Positions 29,390 to 43,468 of a stretch of DNA of 64,000 bases are shown piece after piece. Source of the DNA: Synchiropus splendidus (lineage: Eukaryota > Chordata > Actinopteri > Syngnathiformes > Callionymidae); the NCBI RefSeq assembly GCF_027744825.2, contig NC_071340.1, positions 1,247,501 through 1,311,500 of the forward strand, in the 5' to 3' direction. The translations under genes and the position numbers were made by a program. The stretch's first letter is position 1; the number at the start of each line of letters is the position of its first letter. Under the pieces are notes generated by a model, which was given only the letters and a program-made list of their open reading frames with translations, did no database searches and had not been told where the DNA came from.

Positions 29390-32300
29390 GGCTGAAAAGC
29401 GTTTTTGTGCATCGTGCCATAACTTTTCAGGGAAGCTTCAGAACATGAAATTTTAACCTCGCACTATAGCAGAAAGGGTCTTTCTAGTAGTTGCACATCA
29501 AATCTAAGCTGTCTGAAGCGTTTTTCGAAAGTTATCAACACTTTTATGTTTGGCGTTCCGAAACCCACCTTATCTCAGGCTGAAAAGCGTTTTTGTGCAT
29601 TGTGCCATAACTTTTCAGGGAAGCTTCAGAACATGAAATTTTAACCTCCCTCTATTGCAGAAAGGGTCTTTCTAGTAGTTGCACATCAAATCTAAGCTGT
29701 CTGAAGTGTTTTTCGAAAGTTATCAACACTTTTATGTTTGGCGTTCCGAAACCCACCTTATCTCAGACTGAAAAGCGTTTTTGTGCATTGTGCCATAACT
29801 TTTCAGGGAAGCTTCAGAACATGAAATTTTAACCTCCCACTATACCAGGAAGGGTCTTTCTAGTAGTTGCACATCAAATCTAAGCTGTCTGAAGTGTTTT
29901 TCGAAAGTTATCAACACTTTTATGTTTGGCGTTCCGAAACCCACCTTATGTCAGGCTGAAAAGGGTTTTTGTGCATTGTGCCATAACTTTTAAGGGAAGC
30001 TTCAGAACATGAAATTTTAAACTCCCGCTATAGCAGAAAGGGTCTTTCGAGTAGTTGCACATCAAATCTAAGCTGTCTGAAGCGTTTTTCGAAAGTTATT
30101 AACACTTTTATGTTTGGCGTTCCGAAACCCACCTTATCTCAGGCTGAAAAGCGTTTTTACGCATTGTGCCATAACTTTTCAGGGAAGCTTCAGAACATGA
30201 AATTTTAACCTCCCACTATAGCAGAAAGGGTCTTTCTAGTAGTTGCACATCAAATCTAAGCTGTCTGAAGTGTTTTTCGAAAGTTATCAACACTTTTATG
30301 TTTGGCGTTCTGAAACCCACCTCATCTCTGGCTGAAAAGCGTTTTTGTGCATTGTGCCATAACCTTTCAGGGAAGCTTCAGAACATGAAATTTTAACCTC
30401 CCATTATAGCAGAAAGGGTCTTTCTAGTAGTTGCACATCAAATCTAAGCTGTCTGAAGTGTTTTTCGAAAGTTATCAACACTTTTATGTTTGGCGTTCCG
30501 AAACCCACCTTATCTCAGGCTGAAAAGCGTTTTCACGCATTGTGCCATAACTTTTCAGGGAAGCTTCAGAACATGATATTTTAACCTCCCACTATAGCAG
30601 AAAGGGTCTTTCTAGTAGTTGCACATCAAATCTAAGATGTCTGAAGTGTTTTTCGAAAGTTATCAACACTTTTATGTTTGGCGTTCCGAAACCCACCTTA
30701 TCTCTGGCTGAAAAGCGTTTTTGTGCATTGTGCCATAACTTTTCAGGGAAGCTTCAGAACATGAAATTTTAACCTCCCATTATAGCAGAAAGGGTCTTTC
30801 TAGTAGTTGCACATCAAATCTAAGCTGTCTGAAGTGTTTTTCGAAAGTTATCAACACTTTTTTGTTTGGCGTTCCGAAACCCACCTCATCTCAGGCTGAA
30901 AAGCGTTTTTGTGCACTCTGCCATAACCTTTCAGGGAAGCTTCAGAACATGAAATTTTAACCTCCCACTATAGCAGAAAGGGTCTTTTTAGTAGTTGCAC
31001 ATCAAATCTAAGCTGTCTGAAGTGTTTTTCGAAAGATATCAACACTTTTATGTTTGGCGTTCCGAGACCCACCTTCTCTCAGGCTGAAAAGGGTTTTTGT
31101 GCATTGTGCCATAACTTTTCAGGGAAGCTTCAGAATATGAAATTTTAACTTCCCACTATAGCAGAAAGGGTCTTTCTATTAGTTGCACATCAAATCTAAG
31201 CTGTCTGAAGTGTTTTTCGAAAGTTATCAACACTTTTATGTTTGGCGTTCCGAAACCCACCTTATCTCAGGCTGAAAAGGGTTTTTGTGCATTGTGCCAT
31301 TACTTTTAAGGGAAGCTTCAGAACATGAAATTTTAAACTCCCACTATAGCAGAAAGGGTCTTTCGAGTAGTTGCACATCAAATCTAAGCTGTCTGAAGTG
31401 TTTTTCGAAAGTTATTAACACTTTTATGTTTGGCGTTCCGAAACCCACCTTATCTCAGGCTGAAAAGCGTTTTTACGCATTGTGCCATAACTTTTCAGGG
31501 AAGCTTCAGAACATGAAATTTTAACCTCCCACTATAGCAGAAAGGGTCTTTCTAGTAGTTGCACATCAAATCTAAGCTGTCTGAAGTGTTTTTCGAAAGT
31601 TATCAACACTTTTATGTTTGGCGTTCTGAAACCCACCTCATCTCTGGCTGAAAAGCGTTTTTGTGCATTGTGCCATAACCTTTCAGGGAAGCTTCAGAAC
31701 ATGAAATTTTAACCTCCCATTATAGCAGAAAGGGTCTTTCTAGTAGTTGCACATCAAATCTAAGCTGTCTGAAGTGTTTTTCGAAAGTTATCAACACTTT
31801 TATGTTTGGCGTTCCGAAACCCACCTTATCTCAGGCTGAAAAGCGTTTTCACGCATTGTGCCATAACTTTTCAGGGAAGCTTCAGAACATGATATTTTAA
31901 CCTCCCACTATAGCAGAAAGGGTCTTTCTAGTAGTTGCACATCAAATCTAAGATGTCTGAAGTGTTTTTCGAAAGTTATCAACACTTTTATGTTTGGCGT
32001 TCCGAAACCCACCTTATCTCAGGCTGAAAAGCGTTTTTGTGCATCGTGCCATAACTTTTCAGGGAAGCTTCAGAACATGAAATTTTAACCTCGCACTATA
32101 GCAGAAAGGGTCTTTCTAGTAGTTGCACATCAAATCTAAGCTGTCTGAAGCGTTTTTCGAAAGTTATCAACACTTTTATGTTTGGCGTTCCGAAACCCAC
32201 CTTATCTCAGGCTGAAAAGCGTTTTTGTGCATTGTGCCATAACTTTTCAGGGAAGCTTCAGAACATGAAATTTTAACCTCCCTCTATTGCAGAAAGGGTC

Positions 32301-33692
32301 TTTCTAGTAGTTGCACATCAAATCTAAGCTGTCTGAAGTGTTTTTCGAAAGTTATCAACACTTTTATGTTTGGCGTTCCGAAACCCACCTTATCTCAGGC
32401 TGAAAAGCGTTTTTGTGCATTGTGCCATAACTTTTCAGGGAAGCTTCAGAACATGAAATTTTAACCTCCCACTATACCAGGAAGGGTCTTTCTAGTAGTT
32501 GCACATCAAATCTAAGCTGTCTGAAGTGTTTTTCGAAAGTTATCAACACTTTTATGTTTGGCGTTCCGAAACCCACCTTATGTCAGGCTGAAAAGGGTTT
32601 TTGTGCATTGTGCCATAACTTTTAAGGGAAGCTTCAGAACATGAAATTTTAAACTCCCGCTATAGCAGAAAGGGTCTTTCGAGTAGTTGCACATCAAATC
32701 TAAGCTGTCTGAAGTGTTTTTCGAAAGTTATTAACACTTTTATGTTTGGCGTTCCGAAACCCACCTTATCTCAGGCTGAAAAGCGTTTTTACGCATTGTG
32801 CCATAACTTTTCAGGGAAGCTTCAGAACATGAAATTTTAACCTCCCACTATAGCAGAAAGGGTCTTTCTAGTAGTTGCACATCAAATCTAAGCTGTCTGA
32901 AGTGTTTTTCGAAAGTTATCAACACTTTTATGTTTGGCGTTCTGAAACCCACCTCATCTCTGGCTGAAAAGCGTTTTTGTGCATTGTGCCATAACCTTTC
33001 AGGGAAGCTTCAGAACATGAAATTTTAACCTCCCATTATAGCAGAAAGGGTCTTTCTAGTAGTTGCACATCAAATCTAAGCTGTCTGAAGTGTTTTTCGA
33101 AAGTTATCAACACTTTTATGTTTGGCGTTCCGAAACCCACCTTATCTCAGGCTGAAAAGCGTTTTCACGCATTGTGCCATAACTTTTCAGGGAAGCTTCA
33201 GAACATGATATTTTAACCTCCCACTATAGCAGAAAGGGTCTTTCTAGTAGTTGCACATCAAATCTAAGATGTCTGAAGTGTTTTTCGAAAGTTATCAACA
33301 CTTTTATGTTTGGCGTTCCGAAACCCACCTTATCTCTGGCTGAAAAGCGTTTTTGTGCATTGTGCCATAACTTTTCAGGGAAGCTTCAGAACATGAAATT
33401 TTAACCTCCCATTATAGCAGAAAGGGTCTTTCTCGTAGTTGCACATCAAATCTAAGCTGTCTGAAGTGTTTTTCGAAAGTTATCAACACTTTTTTGTTTG
33501 GCGTTCCGAAACCCACCTCATCTCAGGCTGAAAAGCGTTTTTGTGCACTCTGCCATAACCTTTCAGGGAAGCTTCAGAACATGAAATTTTAACCTCCCAC
33601 TATAGCAGAAAGGGTCTTTTTAGTAGTTGCACATCAAATCTAAGCTGTCTGAAGTGTTTTTCGAAAGATATCAACACTTTTATGTTTGGCGT
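29390..33692 (+). repeat. Nested 7-mer / 14-mer satellite higher-order repeat
   Basis: The rare variant 'acatgatatt' is found at 30,571, 31,887, 33,203 and 34,519, exactly 1,316 bp (7 monomers) apart each time. Other variants repeat only every 2,632 bp (14 monomers): 'atcgtgcc' at 29,411 and 32,043, and 'actcccgc' at 30,021 and 32,653. The tandem 14-mer copies run from about 29,390 to 32,020 and from about 32,020 to 34,650. The second therefore continues into the next block. Copies differ by only a few bases (for example 'tcagactg' at 29,764 against 'tcaggctg' at 32,396). Confidence 0.85.
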
Positions 33693-36600
33693 TCCGAGAC
33701 CCACCTTCTCTCAGGCTGAAAAGGGTTTTTGTGCATTGTGCCATAACTTTTCAGGGAAGCTTCAGAATATGAAATTTTAACTTCCCACTATAGCAGAAAG
33801 GGTCTTTCTATTAGTTGCACATCAAATCTAAGCTGTCTGAAGTGTTTTTCGAAAGTTATCAACACTTTTATGTTTGGCGTTCCGAAACCCACCTTATCTC
33901 AGGCTGAAAAGGGTTTTTGTGCATTGTGCCATTACTTTTAAGGGAAGCTTCAGAACATGAAATTTTAAACTCCCACTATAGCAGAAAGGGTCTTTCGAGT
34001 AGTTGCACATCAAATCTAAGCTGTCTGAAGTGTTTTTCGAAAGTTATTAACACTTTTATGTTTGGCGTTCCGAAACCCACCTTATCTCAGGCTGAAAAGC
34101 GTTTTTACGCATTGTGCCATAACTTTTCAGGGAAGCTTCAGAACATGAAATTTTAACCTCCCACTATAGCAGAAAGGGTCTTTCTAGTAGTTGCACATCA
34201 AATCTAAGCTGTCTGAAGTGTTTTTCGAAAGTTATCAACACTTTTATGTTTGGCGTTCTGAAACCCACCTCATCTCTGGCTGAAAAGCGTTTTTGTGCAT
34301 TGTGCCATAACCTTTCAGGGAAGCTTCAGAACATGAAATTTTAACCTCCCATTATAGCAGAAAGGGTCTTTCTAGTAGTTGCACATCAAATCTAAGCTGT
34401 CTGAAGTGTTTTTCGAAAGTTATCAACACTTTTATGTTTGGCGTTCCGAAACCCACCTTATCTCAGGCTGAAAAGCGTTTTCACGCATTGTGCCATAACT
34501 TTTCAGGGAAGCTTCAGAACATGATATTTTAACCTCCCACTATAGCAGAAAGGGTCTTTCTAGTAGTTGCACATCAAATCTAAGATGTCTGAAGTGTTTT
34601 TCGAAAGTTATCAACACTTTTATGTTTGGCGTTCCGAAACCCACCTTATCTCTGGCTGAAAAGCGTTTTTGTGCATTGTGCCATAACTTTTCAGGGAAGC
34701 TTCAGAACATGAAATTTTAACCTCCCATTATAGCAGAAAGGGTCTTTCTAGTAGTTGCACATCAAATCTAAGCTGTCTGAAGTGTTTTTCGAAAGTTATC
34801 AACACTTTTTTGTTTGGCGTTCCGAAACCCACCTCATCTCAGGCTGAAAAGCGTTTTTGTGCACTCTGCCATAACCTTTCAGGGAAGCTTCAGAACATGA
34901 AATTTTAACCTCCCACTATAGCAGAAAGGGTCTTTTTAGTAGTTGCACATCAAATCTAAGCTGTCTGAAGTGTTTTTCGAAAGATATCAACACTTTTATG
35001 TTTGGCGTTCCGAGACCCACCTTCTCTCAGGCTGAAAAGGGTTTTTGTGCATTGTGCCATAACTTTTCAGGGAAGCTTCAGAATATGAAATTTTAACTTC
35101 CCACTATAGCAGAAAGGGTCTTTCTATTAGTTGCACATCAAATCTAAGCTGTCTGAAGTGTTTTTCGAAAGTTATCAACACTTTTATGTTTGGCGTTCCG
35201 AAACCCACCTTATCTCAGGCTGAAAAGCGTTTTTACTCATTGTGCCATTACTTTTCAGGGAAGCTTCAGAACATGAAATTTTAACCTCCCACTATAGCAG
35301 AAAGGGGCTTTCGAGTAGTTTCACATCAAATCTAACGTGTCTGAAGTGTTTTTCGAAAGTTATCAACACTTTTATGTTTGGCGTTCCGAAACCCACCTTA
35401 TCTCAGGCTGAAAAGCGTTTTTGTGCTTTGTGCCATAACTTTTAAGGGAAGCTTCAGAACATGAAATTTTAAACTCCCACTATAGCAGAAAGGGTCTTTC
35501 TAGTAGTTGCACATCAAATCTAAGCTGTCTGAAGTGTTTTTCAAAAGTTATTTACACTTTTATGTTTGGCGTTCCGAAACCCACCTTATCTCAGGCTAAA
35601 AAGCGTTTTTACGCATTGTGCCATAACCTTTCAGGGAGGCTTCAGAACATGAAATTTTAACCTCCCACTATAGCAGAAAGGGTCTTTTTAGTAGTTGCAC
35701 ATCAAATCTAAGCTGTCTGAAGTGTTTTTCGAAAGATATCAACACTTTTATGTTTGGCGTTCCGAGACCCACCTTCTCTCAGGCTGAAAAGGGTTTTTGT
35801 GCATTGTGCCATAACTTTTCAGGGAAGCTTCAGAACATGAAATTTTAACTTCCCACTATAGCAGAAAGGGTCTTTCTATTAGTTGCACATCAAATCTAAG
35901 CTGTCTGAAGTGTTTTTCGAAAGTTATCAACACTTTTATGTTTGGCGTTCCGAAACCCACCTTATCTCAGGCTGAAAAGCGTTTTTACACATTGTGCCAT
36001 TACTTTTCAGGGAAGCTTCAGAACATGAAATTTTAACCTCCCACTATAGCAGAAAGGGGCTTTCGAGTAGTTTCACATCAAATCTAACGTGTCTGAAGTG
36101 TTTTTCGAAAGTTATCAACACTTTTATGTTTGGCGTTCCGAAACCCACCTTATCTCAGGCTGAAAAGCGTTTTTGTGCATTGTGCCATAACTTTTCAGGG
36201 AAGCTTCAGAACATGAAATTTTAACCTCCCATTATAGCAGAAAGGGTCTTTCTAGTAGTTGCACATCAAATCTAAGCTGTCTGAAGTGTTTTTCGAAAGT
36301 TATCAACACTTTTATGTTTGGCGTTCCGAAACCCACCTTATCTCAGGCTGAAAAGCATTTTTGTGCATTGTGCCTTAACTTTTCAGGGAAGCTTCAGAAC
36401 ATGAAATTTTAACCTCCCACTATAGCAGAAAGGGTCTTTCTAGTAGTTGCACATCAAATCTAAGCTGTCTGAAGTGTTTTTCGAAAGTTATTAACACTTT
36501 TATGTTTGGCGTTCCCAAACCCACCTTATCTCAGGCTGAAAAGCGTTTTTGTGCATTCTGCCATAACCTTTCAGGGAAGCTTCTGAACATGAAATTTTAA

Positions 36601-38580
36601 CCTCCCACTATAGCAGAAAGGGTCTTTCTAGTAGTTGCACATCAAATCTAAGCTGTCTGAAGTGTTTTTCGAAAGTTATCAACACTTTCATGTTTGGCGT
36701 TCCGAAAACCACCTTATCTCAGGCTGAAAAGCGTTTTTGTGCATTGTGCCATAACTTCTCAGGCAAGCTTCAGAACATGAAATTTCAACCTCCCACTATA
36801 GCAGAAAGGGTCTTTCTAGTAGTTGCACATCAAATCTAAGCTGTCTGAAGTCTTTTCCGAAATTTATCAACACTTTTATGTTTGGCGTTCCGAAACCCAC
36901 CTTATCTCCGGCTGAAAAGCGATTTTGAGCATTGTGCCATAACTTTTCAGGGAAGCTTCAGAACATGAAGTTTTAACCTCCCACTATAGCAGAAAGGGTC
37001 TTTCTAGTAGTTGCACAACTAATCTAAGCTGTCTGAAGTGTTTTTCAAAAGTTATCAACACTTTTATGGTTGGCGTTCCGTAACCCACCTTATCTCAGGC
37101 TGAAAAGCGTTTTTGTGCATTGTGCCAAAACTTTTCATGGAAGCTTCAGAACATGAAATTTTAACCTCCCACTATAGCAGAAAGGGTCTTTCTAGTAGTT
37201 GCACATCAAATCTAAGCTGTCTGAAATGTTTTTCGAAAGTTATCAACACTTTTATGTTTGGCGTTCCGAAACCCACCTTACCTCAGGCTGAAAAGCGTTT
37301 TTGTGCATTGTGCCATAACTTTTCAGGGAAGCTTCAGAACATGAAATTTTAACATCCCACTATTGCAGAAAGGGTCTTTCTAGTAGTTCCACATCAAATC
37401 TAAGCTGTCAGAAGTGTTTTTCGAAAGTTATCAACACTCTTGTGTTTGGTGTTCCGAAACCCACCTTATCTCAGGTTGAAAAGAGTTTTTTTGCATTCTG
37501 CCATAACTTTTCAGGGAAGCTTCAGAACATGAAATTTTAACCTCCCACTATAGCAGAAAGGGTCTTTCTATTAGTTGCACATCAAATCTAAGCTGTCTGA
37601 AGTGCTTTTCGAAAGTTATCAACACTTTTATGTTTGGCGTTCCGAAACCCACCTTATCTCAGGCTGAAAAGCGTTTTTACACATTGTGCCATAACTTTTC
37701 AGGGAAGCTTCAGAACATGAAATTTTAACCTCGCACTATAGCAGAAAGGGGCTTTCGAGTAGTTGCACATCAAATCTAAGCTGTCTGAAGTGTTTTTCGA
37801 AAGTTATCAACACTTTTATGTTTGGCGTTCCGAAACCCACCTTATCTCAGGCTGAAAAGCGTTTTTGTGCATTGTGCCATAACTTTTCAGGGAAGCTTCA
37901 GAACATGAAATTTTAACCTCCCACTGTAGCAGAAAGGGTCTTTCTAGTAGTTGCACATCAAATCTAAGCTGTCTGAAGTGTTTTTCGAAAGTTATTAACA
38001 CTTTTATGGTTGGCGTTCCGAAACCCACCTTATCTCAGGCTGAAAAGCGTTTTTGTGCATTGTGCCATGACTTTTCAGGGAAGCTTCAGAACATGAAATT
38101 TTAACCCCCCACTATAACAGAAAGGGTCTTTCTAGTACTTGCACATCAAATCTAAGCTCTCTGAAGTGTTTTTCGAAAGTTATCAACACTTTTTTGTTTG
38201 GCGTTCCGAAAACCACCTTATCTCAGGCTGAAAAGCGTTTTTGTGCATTGTGCCATAACTTTTCAGGGAAGCTTCAGAACATGAAATTTTAACCCCCCAC
38301 TATAACAGAAAGGGTCTTTCTAGTACTTGCACATCAAATCTAAGCTGTCTGAAGTGTTTTTCAAATGTTATTAACACTTTTATGTTTGGTGTTCCGAAAC
38401 CCACCTTATCTCAGGCTGAAAAGCGTTTTTGTGCATTCTGCCATAACTTTTCAGGGAAGCTTCAGAACATGAAATTTTAACCTCCCACTATAGCAGAAAG
38501 GGTCTTTCTAGTAGTTGTACATCAAATCTAAGCTGTCTGAAGTGTTTTTCGCAAGTTATCAACACTTTTATGTTTGGCGT
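33693..38580 (+). repeat. First copy of a 4,888-bp (26-mer) satellite higher-order repeat
   Basis: This segment is repeated immediately downstream with an exact offset of 4,888 bp, 26 x 188, with no net indel. The left boundary is placed at 'ccgagacccaccttctc' (33,693). Upstream of it the sequence matches the 7/14-mer family instead. Marker variants include 'tttcacatcaaatctaacg' (35,320), 'gtgccttaac' (36,370), 'caacctcccactatag' after 'gaaatt' (36,785), 'acactcttgtg' (37,434), 'cactgtagc' (37,922) and 'ataacagaaag' (38,113). Confidence 0.9.
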
Positions 38581-41500
38581 TCCGAGACCCACCTTCTCTC
38601 AGGCTGAAAAGGGTTTTTGTGCATTGTGCCATAACTTTTCAGGGAAGCTTCAGAATATGAAATTTTAACTTCCCACTATAGCAGAAAGGGTCTTTCTATT
38701 AGTTGCACATCAAATCTAAGCTGTCTGAAGTGTTTTTCGAAAGTTATCAACACTTTTATGTTTGGCGTTCCGAAACCCACCTTATCTCAGGCTGAAAAGG
38801 GTTTTTGTGCATTGTGCCATTACTTTTAAGGGAAGCTTCAGAACATGAAATTTTAAACTCCCACTATAGCAGAAAGGGTCTTTCGAGTAGTTGCACATCA
38901 AATCTAAGCTGTCTGAAGTGTTTTTCGAAAATTATTAACACTTTTATGTTTGGCGTTCCGAAACCCACCTTATCTCAGGCTGAAAAGCGTTTTTACGCAT
39001 TGTGCCATAACTTTTCAGGGAAGCTTCAGAACATGAAATTTTAACCTCCCACTATAGCAGAAAGGGTCTTTCTAGTAGTTGCACATCAAATCTAAGCTGT
39101 CTGAAGTGTTTTTCGAAAGTTATCAACACTTTTATGTTTGGCGTTCTGAAACCCACCTCATCTCTGGCTGAAAAGCGTTTTTGTGCATTGTGCCATAACC
39201 TTTCAGGGAAGCTTCAGAACATGAAATTTTAACCTCCCATTATAGCAGAAAGGGTCTTTCTAGTAGTTGCACATCAAATCTAAGCTGTCTGAAGTGTTTT
39301 TCGAAAGTTATCAACACTTTTATGTTTGGCGTTCCGAAACCCACCTTATCTCAGGCTGAAAAGCGTTTTCACGCATTGTGCCATAACTTTTCAGGGAAGC
39401 TTCAGAACATGATATTTTAACCTCCCACTATAGCAGAAAGGGTCTTTCTAGTAGTTGCACATCAAATCTAAGATGTCTGAAGTGTTTTTCGAAAGTTATC
39501 AACACTTTTATGTTTGGCGTTCCGAAACCCACCTTATCTCTGGCTGAAAAGCGTTTTTGTGCATTGTGCCATAACTTTTCAGGGAAGCTTCAGAACATGA
39601 AATTTTAACCTCCCATTATAGCAGAAAGGGTCTTTCTAGTAGTTGCACATCAAATCTAAGCTGTCTGAAGTGTTTTTCGAAAGTTATCAACACTTTTTTG
39701 TTTGGCGTTCCGAAACCCACCTCATCTCAGGCTGAAAAGCGTTTTTGTGCACTCTGCCATAACCTTTCAGGGAAGCTTCAGAACATGAAATTTTAACCTC
39801 CCACTATAGCAGAAAGGGTCTTTTTAGTAGTTGCACATCAAATCTAAGCTGTCTGAAGTGTTTTTCGAAAGATATCAACACTTTTATGTTTGGCGTTCCG
39901 AGACCCACCTTCTCTCAGGCTGAAAAGGGTTTTTGTGCATTGTGCCATAACTTTTCAGGGAAGCTTCAGAATATGAAATTTTAACTTCCCACTATAGCAG
40001 AAAGGGTCTTTCTATTAGTTGCACATCAAATCTAAGCTGTCTGAAGTGTTTTTCGAAAGTTATCAACACTTTTATGTTTGGCGTTCCGAAACCCACCTTA
40101 TCTCAGGCTGAAAAGCGTTTTTACTCATTGTGCCATTACTTTTCAGGGAAGCTTCAGAACATGAAATTTTAACCTCCCACTATAGCAGAAAGGGGCTTTC
40201 GAGTAGTTTCACATCAAATCTAACGTGTCTGAAGTGTTTTTCGAAAGTTATCAACACTTTTATGTTTGGCGTTCCGAAACCCACCTTATCTCAGGCTGAA
40301 AAGCGTTTTTGTGCTTTGTGCCATAACTTTTAAGGGAAGCTTCAGAACATGAAATTTTAAACTCCCACTATAGCAGAAAGGGTCTTTCTAGTAGTTGCAC
40401 ATCAAATCTAAGCTGTCTGAAGTGTTTTTCAAAAGTTATTTACACTTTTATGTTTGGCGTTCCGAAACCCACCTTATCTCAGGCTAAAAAGCGTTTTTAC
40501 GCATTGTGCCATAACCTTTCAGGGAGGCTTCAGAACATGAAATTTTAACCTCCCACTATAGCAGAAAGGGTCTTTTTAGTAGTTGCACATCAAATCTAAG
40601 CTGTCTGAAGTGTTTTTCGAAAGATATCAACACTTTTATGTTTGGCGTTCCGAGACCCACCTTCTCTCAGGCTGAAAAGGGTTTTTGTGCATTGTGCCAT
40701 AACTTTTCAGGGAAGCTTCAGAACATGAAATTTTAACTTCCCACTATAGCAGAAAGGGTCTTTCTATTAGTTGCACATCAAATCTAAGCTGTCTGAAGTG
40801 TTTTTCGAAAGTTATCAACACTTTTATGTTTGGCGTTCCGAAACCCACCTTATCTCAGGCTGAAAAGCGTTTTTACACATTGTGCCATTACTTTTCAGGG
40901 AAGCTTCAGAACATGAAATTTTAACCTCCCACTATAGCAGAAAGGGGCTTTCGAGTAGTTTCACATCAAATCTAACGTGTCTGAAGTGTTTTTCGAAAGT
41001 TATCAACACTTTTATGTTTGGCGTTCCGAAACCCACCTTATCTCAGGCTGAAAAGCGTTTTTGTGCATTGTGCCATAACTTTTCAGGGAAGCTTCAGAAC
41101 ATGAAATTTTAACCTCCCATTATAGCAGAAAGGGTCTTTCTAGTAGTTGCACATCAAATCTAAGCTGTCTGAAGTGTTTTTCGAAAGTTATCAACACTTT
41201 TATGTTTGGCGTTCCGAAACCCACCTTATCTCAGGCTGAAAAGCATTTTTGTGCATTGTGCCTTAACTTTTCAGGGAAGCTTCAGAACATGAAATTTTAA
41301 CCTCCCACTATAGCAGAAAGGGTCTTTCTAGTAGTTGCACATCAAATCTAAGCTGTCTGAAGTGTTTTTCGAAAGTTATTAACACTTTTATGTTTGGCGT
41401 TCCGAAACCCACCTTATCTCAGGCTGAAAAGCGTTTTTGTGCATTCTGCCATAACCTTTCAGGGAAGCTTCTGAACATGAAATTTTAACCTCCCACTATA

Positions 41501-43468
41501 GCAGAAAGGGTCTTTCTAGTAGTTGCACATCAAATCTAAGCTGTCTGAAGTGTTTTTCGAAAGTTATCAACACTTTCATGTTTGGCGTTCCGAAAACCAC
41601 CTTATCTCAGGCTGAAAAGCGTTTTTGTGCATTGTGCCATAACTTCTCAGGCAAGCTTCAGAACATGAAATTTCAACCTCCCACTATAGCAGAAAGGGTC
41701 TTTCTAGTAGTTGCACATCAAATCTAAGCTGTCTGAAGTCTTTTCCGAAATTTATCAACACTTTTATGTTTGGCGTTCCGAAACCCACCTTATCTCCGGC
41801 TGAAAAGCGATTTTGAGCATTGTGCCATAACTTTTCAGGGAAGCTTCAGAACATGAAGTTTTAACCTCCCACTATAGCAGAAAGGGTCTTTCTAGTAGTT
41901 GCACAACTAATCTAAGCTGTCTGAAGTGTTTTTCAAAAGTTATCAACACTTTTATGGTTGGCGTTCCGTAACCCACCTTATCTCAGGCTGAAAAGCGTTT
42001 TTGTGCATTGTGCCAAAACTTTTCATGGAAGCTTCAGAACATGAAATTTTAACCTCCCACTATAGCAGAAAGGGTCTTTCTAGTAGTTGCACATCAAATC
42101 TAAGCTGTCTGAAATGTTTTTCGAAAGTTATCAACACTTTTATGTTTGGCGTTCCGAAACCCACCTTACCTCAGGCTGAAAAGCGTTTTTGTGCATTGTG
42201 CCATAACTTTTCAGGGAAGCTTCAGAACATGAAATTTTAACATCCCACTATTGCAGAAAGGGTCTTTCTAGTAGTTCCACATCAAATCTAAGCTGTCTGA
42301 AGTGTTTTTCGAAAGTTATCAACACTCTTGTGTTTGGTGTTCCGAAACCCACCTTATCTCAGGTTGAAAAGAGTTTTTTTGCATTCTGCCATAACTTTTC
42401 AGGGAAGCTTCAGAACATGAAATTTTAACCTCCCACTATAGCAGAAAGGGTCTTTCTATTAGTTGCACATCAAATCTAAGCTGTCTGAAGTGTTTTTCGA
42501 AAGTTATCAACACTTTTATGTTTGGCGTTCCGAAACCCACCTTATCTCAGGCTGAAAAGCGTTTTTACACATTGTGCCATAACTTTTCAGGGAAGCTTCA
42601 GAACATGAAATTTTAACCTCGCACTATAGCAGAAAGGGGCTTTCGAGTAGTTGCACATCAAATCTAAGCTGTCTGAAGTGTTTTTCGAAAGTTATCAACA
42701 CTTTTATGTTTGGCGTTCCGAAACCCACCTTATCTCAGGCTGAAAAGCGTTTTTGTGCATTGTGCCATAACTTTTCAGGGAAGCTTCAGAACATGAAATT
42801 TTAACCTCCCACTGTAGCAGAAAGGGTCTTTCTAGTAGTTGCACATCAAATCTAAGCTGTCTGAAGTGTTTTTCGAAAGTTATTAACACTTTTATGGTTG
42901 GCGTTCCGAAACCCACCTTATCTCAGGCTGAAAAGCGTTTTTGTGCATTGTGCCATGACTTTTCAGGGAAGCTTCAGAACATGAAATTTTAACCCCCCAC
43001 TATAACAGAAAGGGTCTTTCTAGTACTTGCACATCAAATCTAAGCTCTCTGAAGTGTTTTTCGAAAGTTATCAACACTTTTTTGTTTGGCGTTCCGAAAA
43101 CCACCTTATCTCAGGCTGAAAAGCGTTTTTGTGCATTGTGCCATAACTTTTCAGGGAAGCTTCAGAACATGAAATTTTAACCCCCCACTATAACAGAAAG
43201 GGTCTTTCTAGTACTTGCACATCAAATCTAAGCTGTCTGAAGTGTTTTTCAAATGTTATTAACACTTTTATGTTTGGTGTTCCGAAACCCACCTTATCTC
43301 AGGCTGAAAAGCGTTTTTGTGCATTCTGCCATAACTTTTCAGGGAAGCTTCAGAACATGAAATTTTAACCTCCCACTATAGCAGAAAGGGTCTTTCTAGT
43401 AGTTGTACATCAAATCTAAGCTGTCTGAAGTGTTTTTCGCAAGTTATCAACACTTTTATGTTTGGCGT
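38581..43468 (+). repeat. Second copy of the 4,888-bp (26-mer) satellite higher-order repeat
   Basis: This is a near-perfect copy of the preceding 26 monomers. I saw only a handful of substitutions by eye: 'gttcccaaac' (36,511) against 'gttccgaaac' here (41,399), 'gctgtcaga' (37,404) against 'gctgtctga' (42,292), and 'aaattattaac' here (38,937) where the first copy has 'aagttattaac'. Both copies end with a 'tttttcgcaag' monomer. The junction at 38,580/38,581 is in monomer register, as expected of unequal exchange. Confidence 0.9.
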
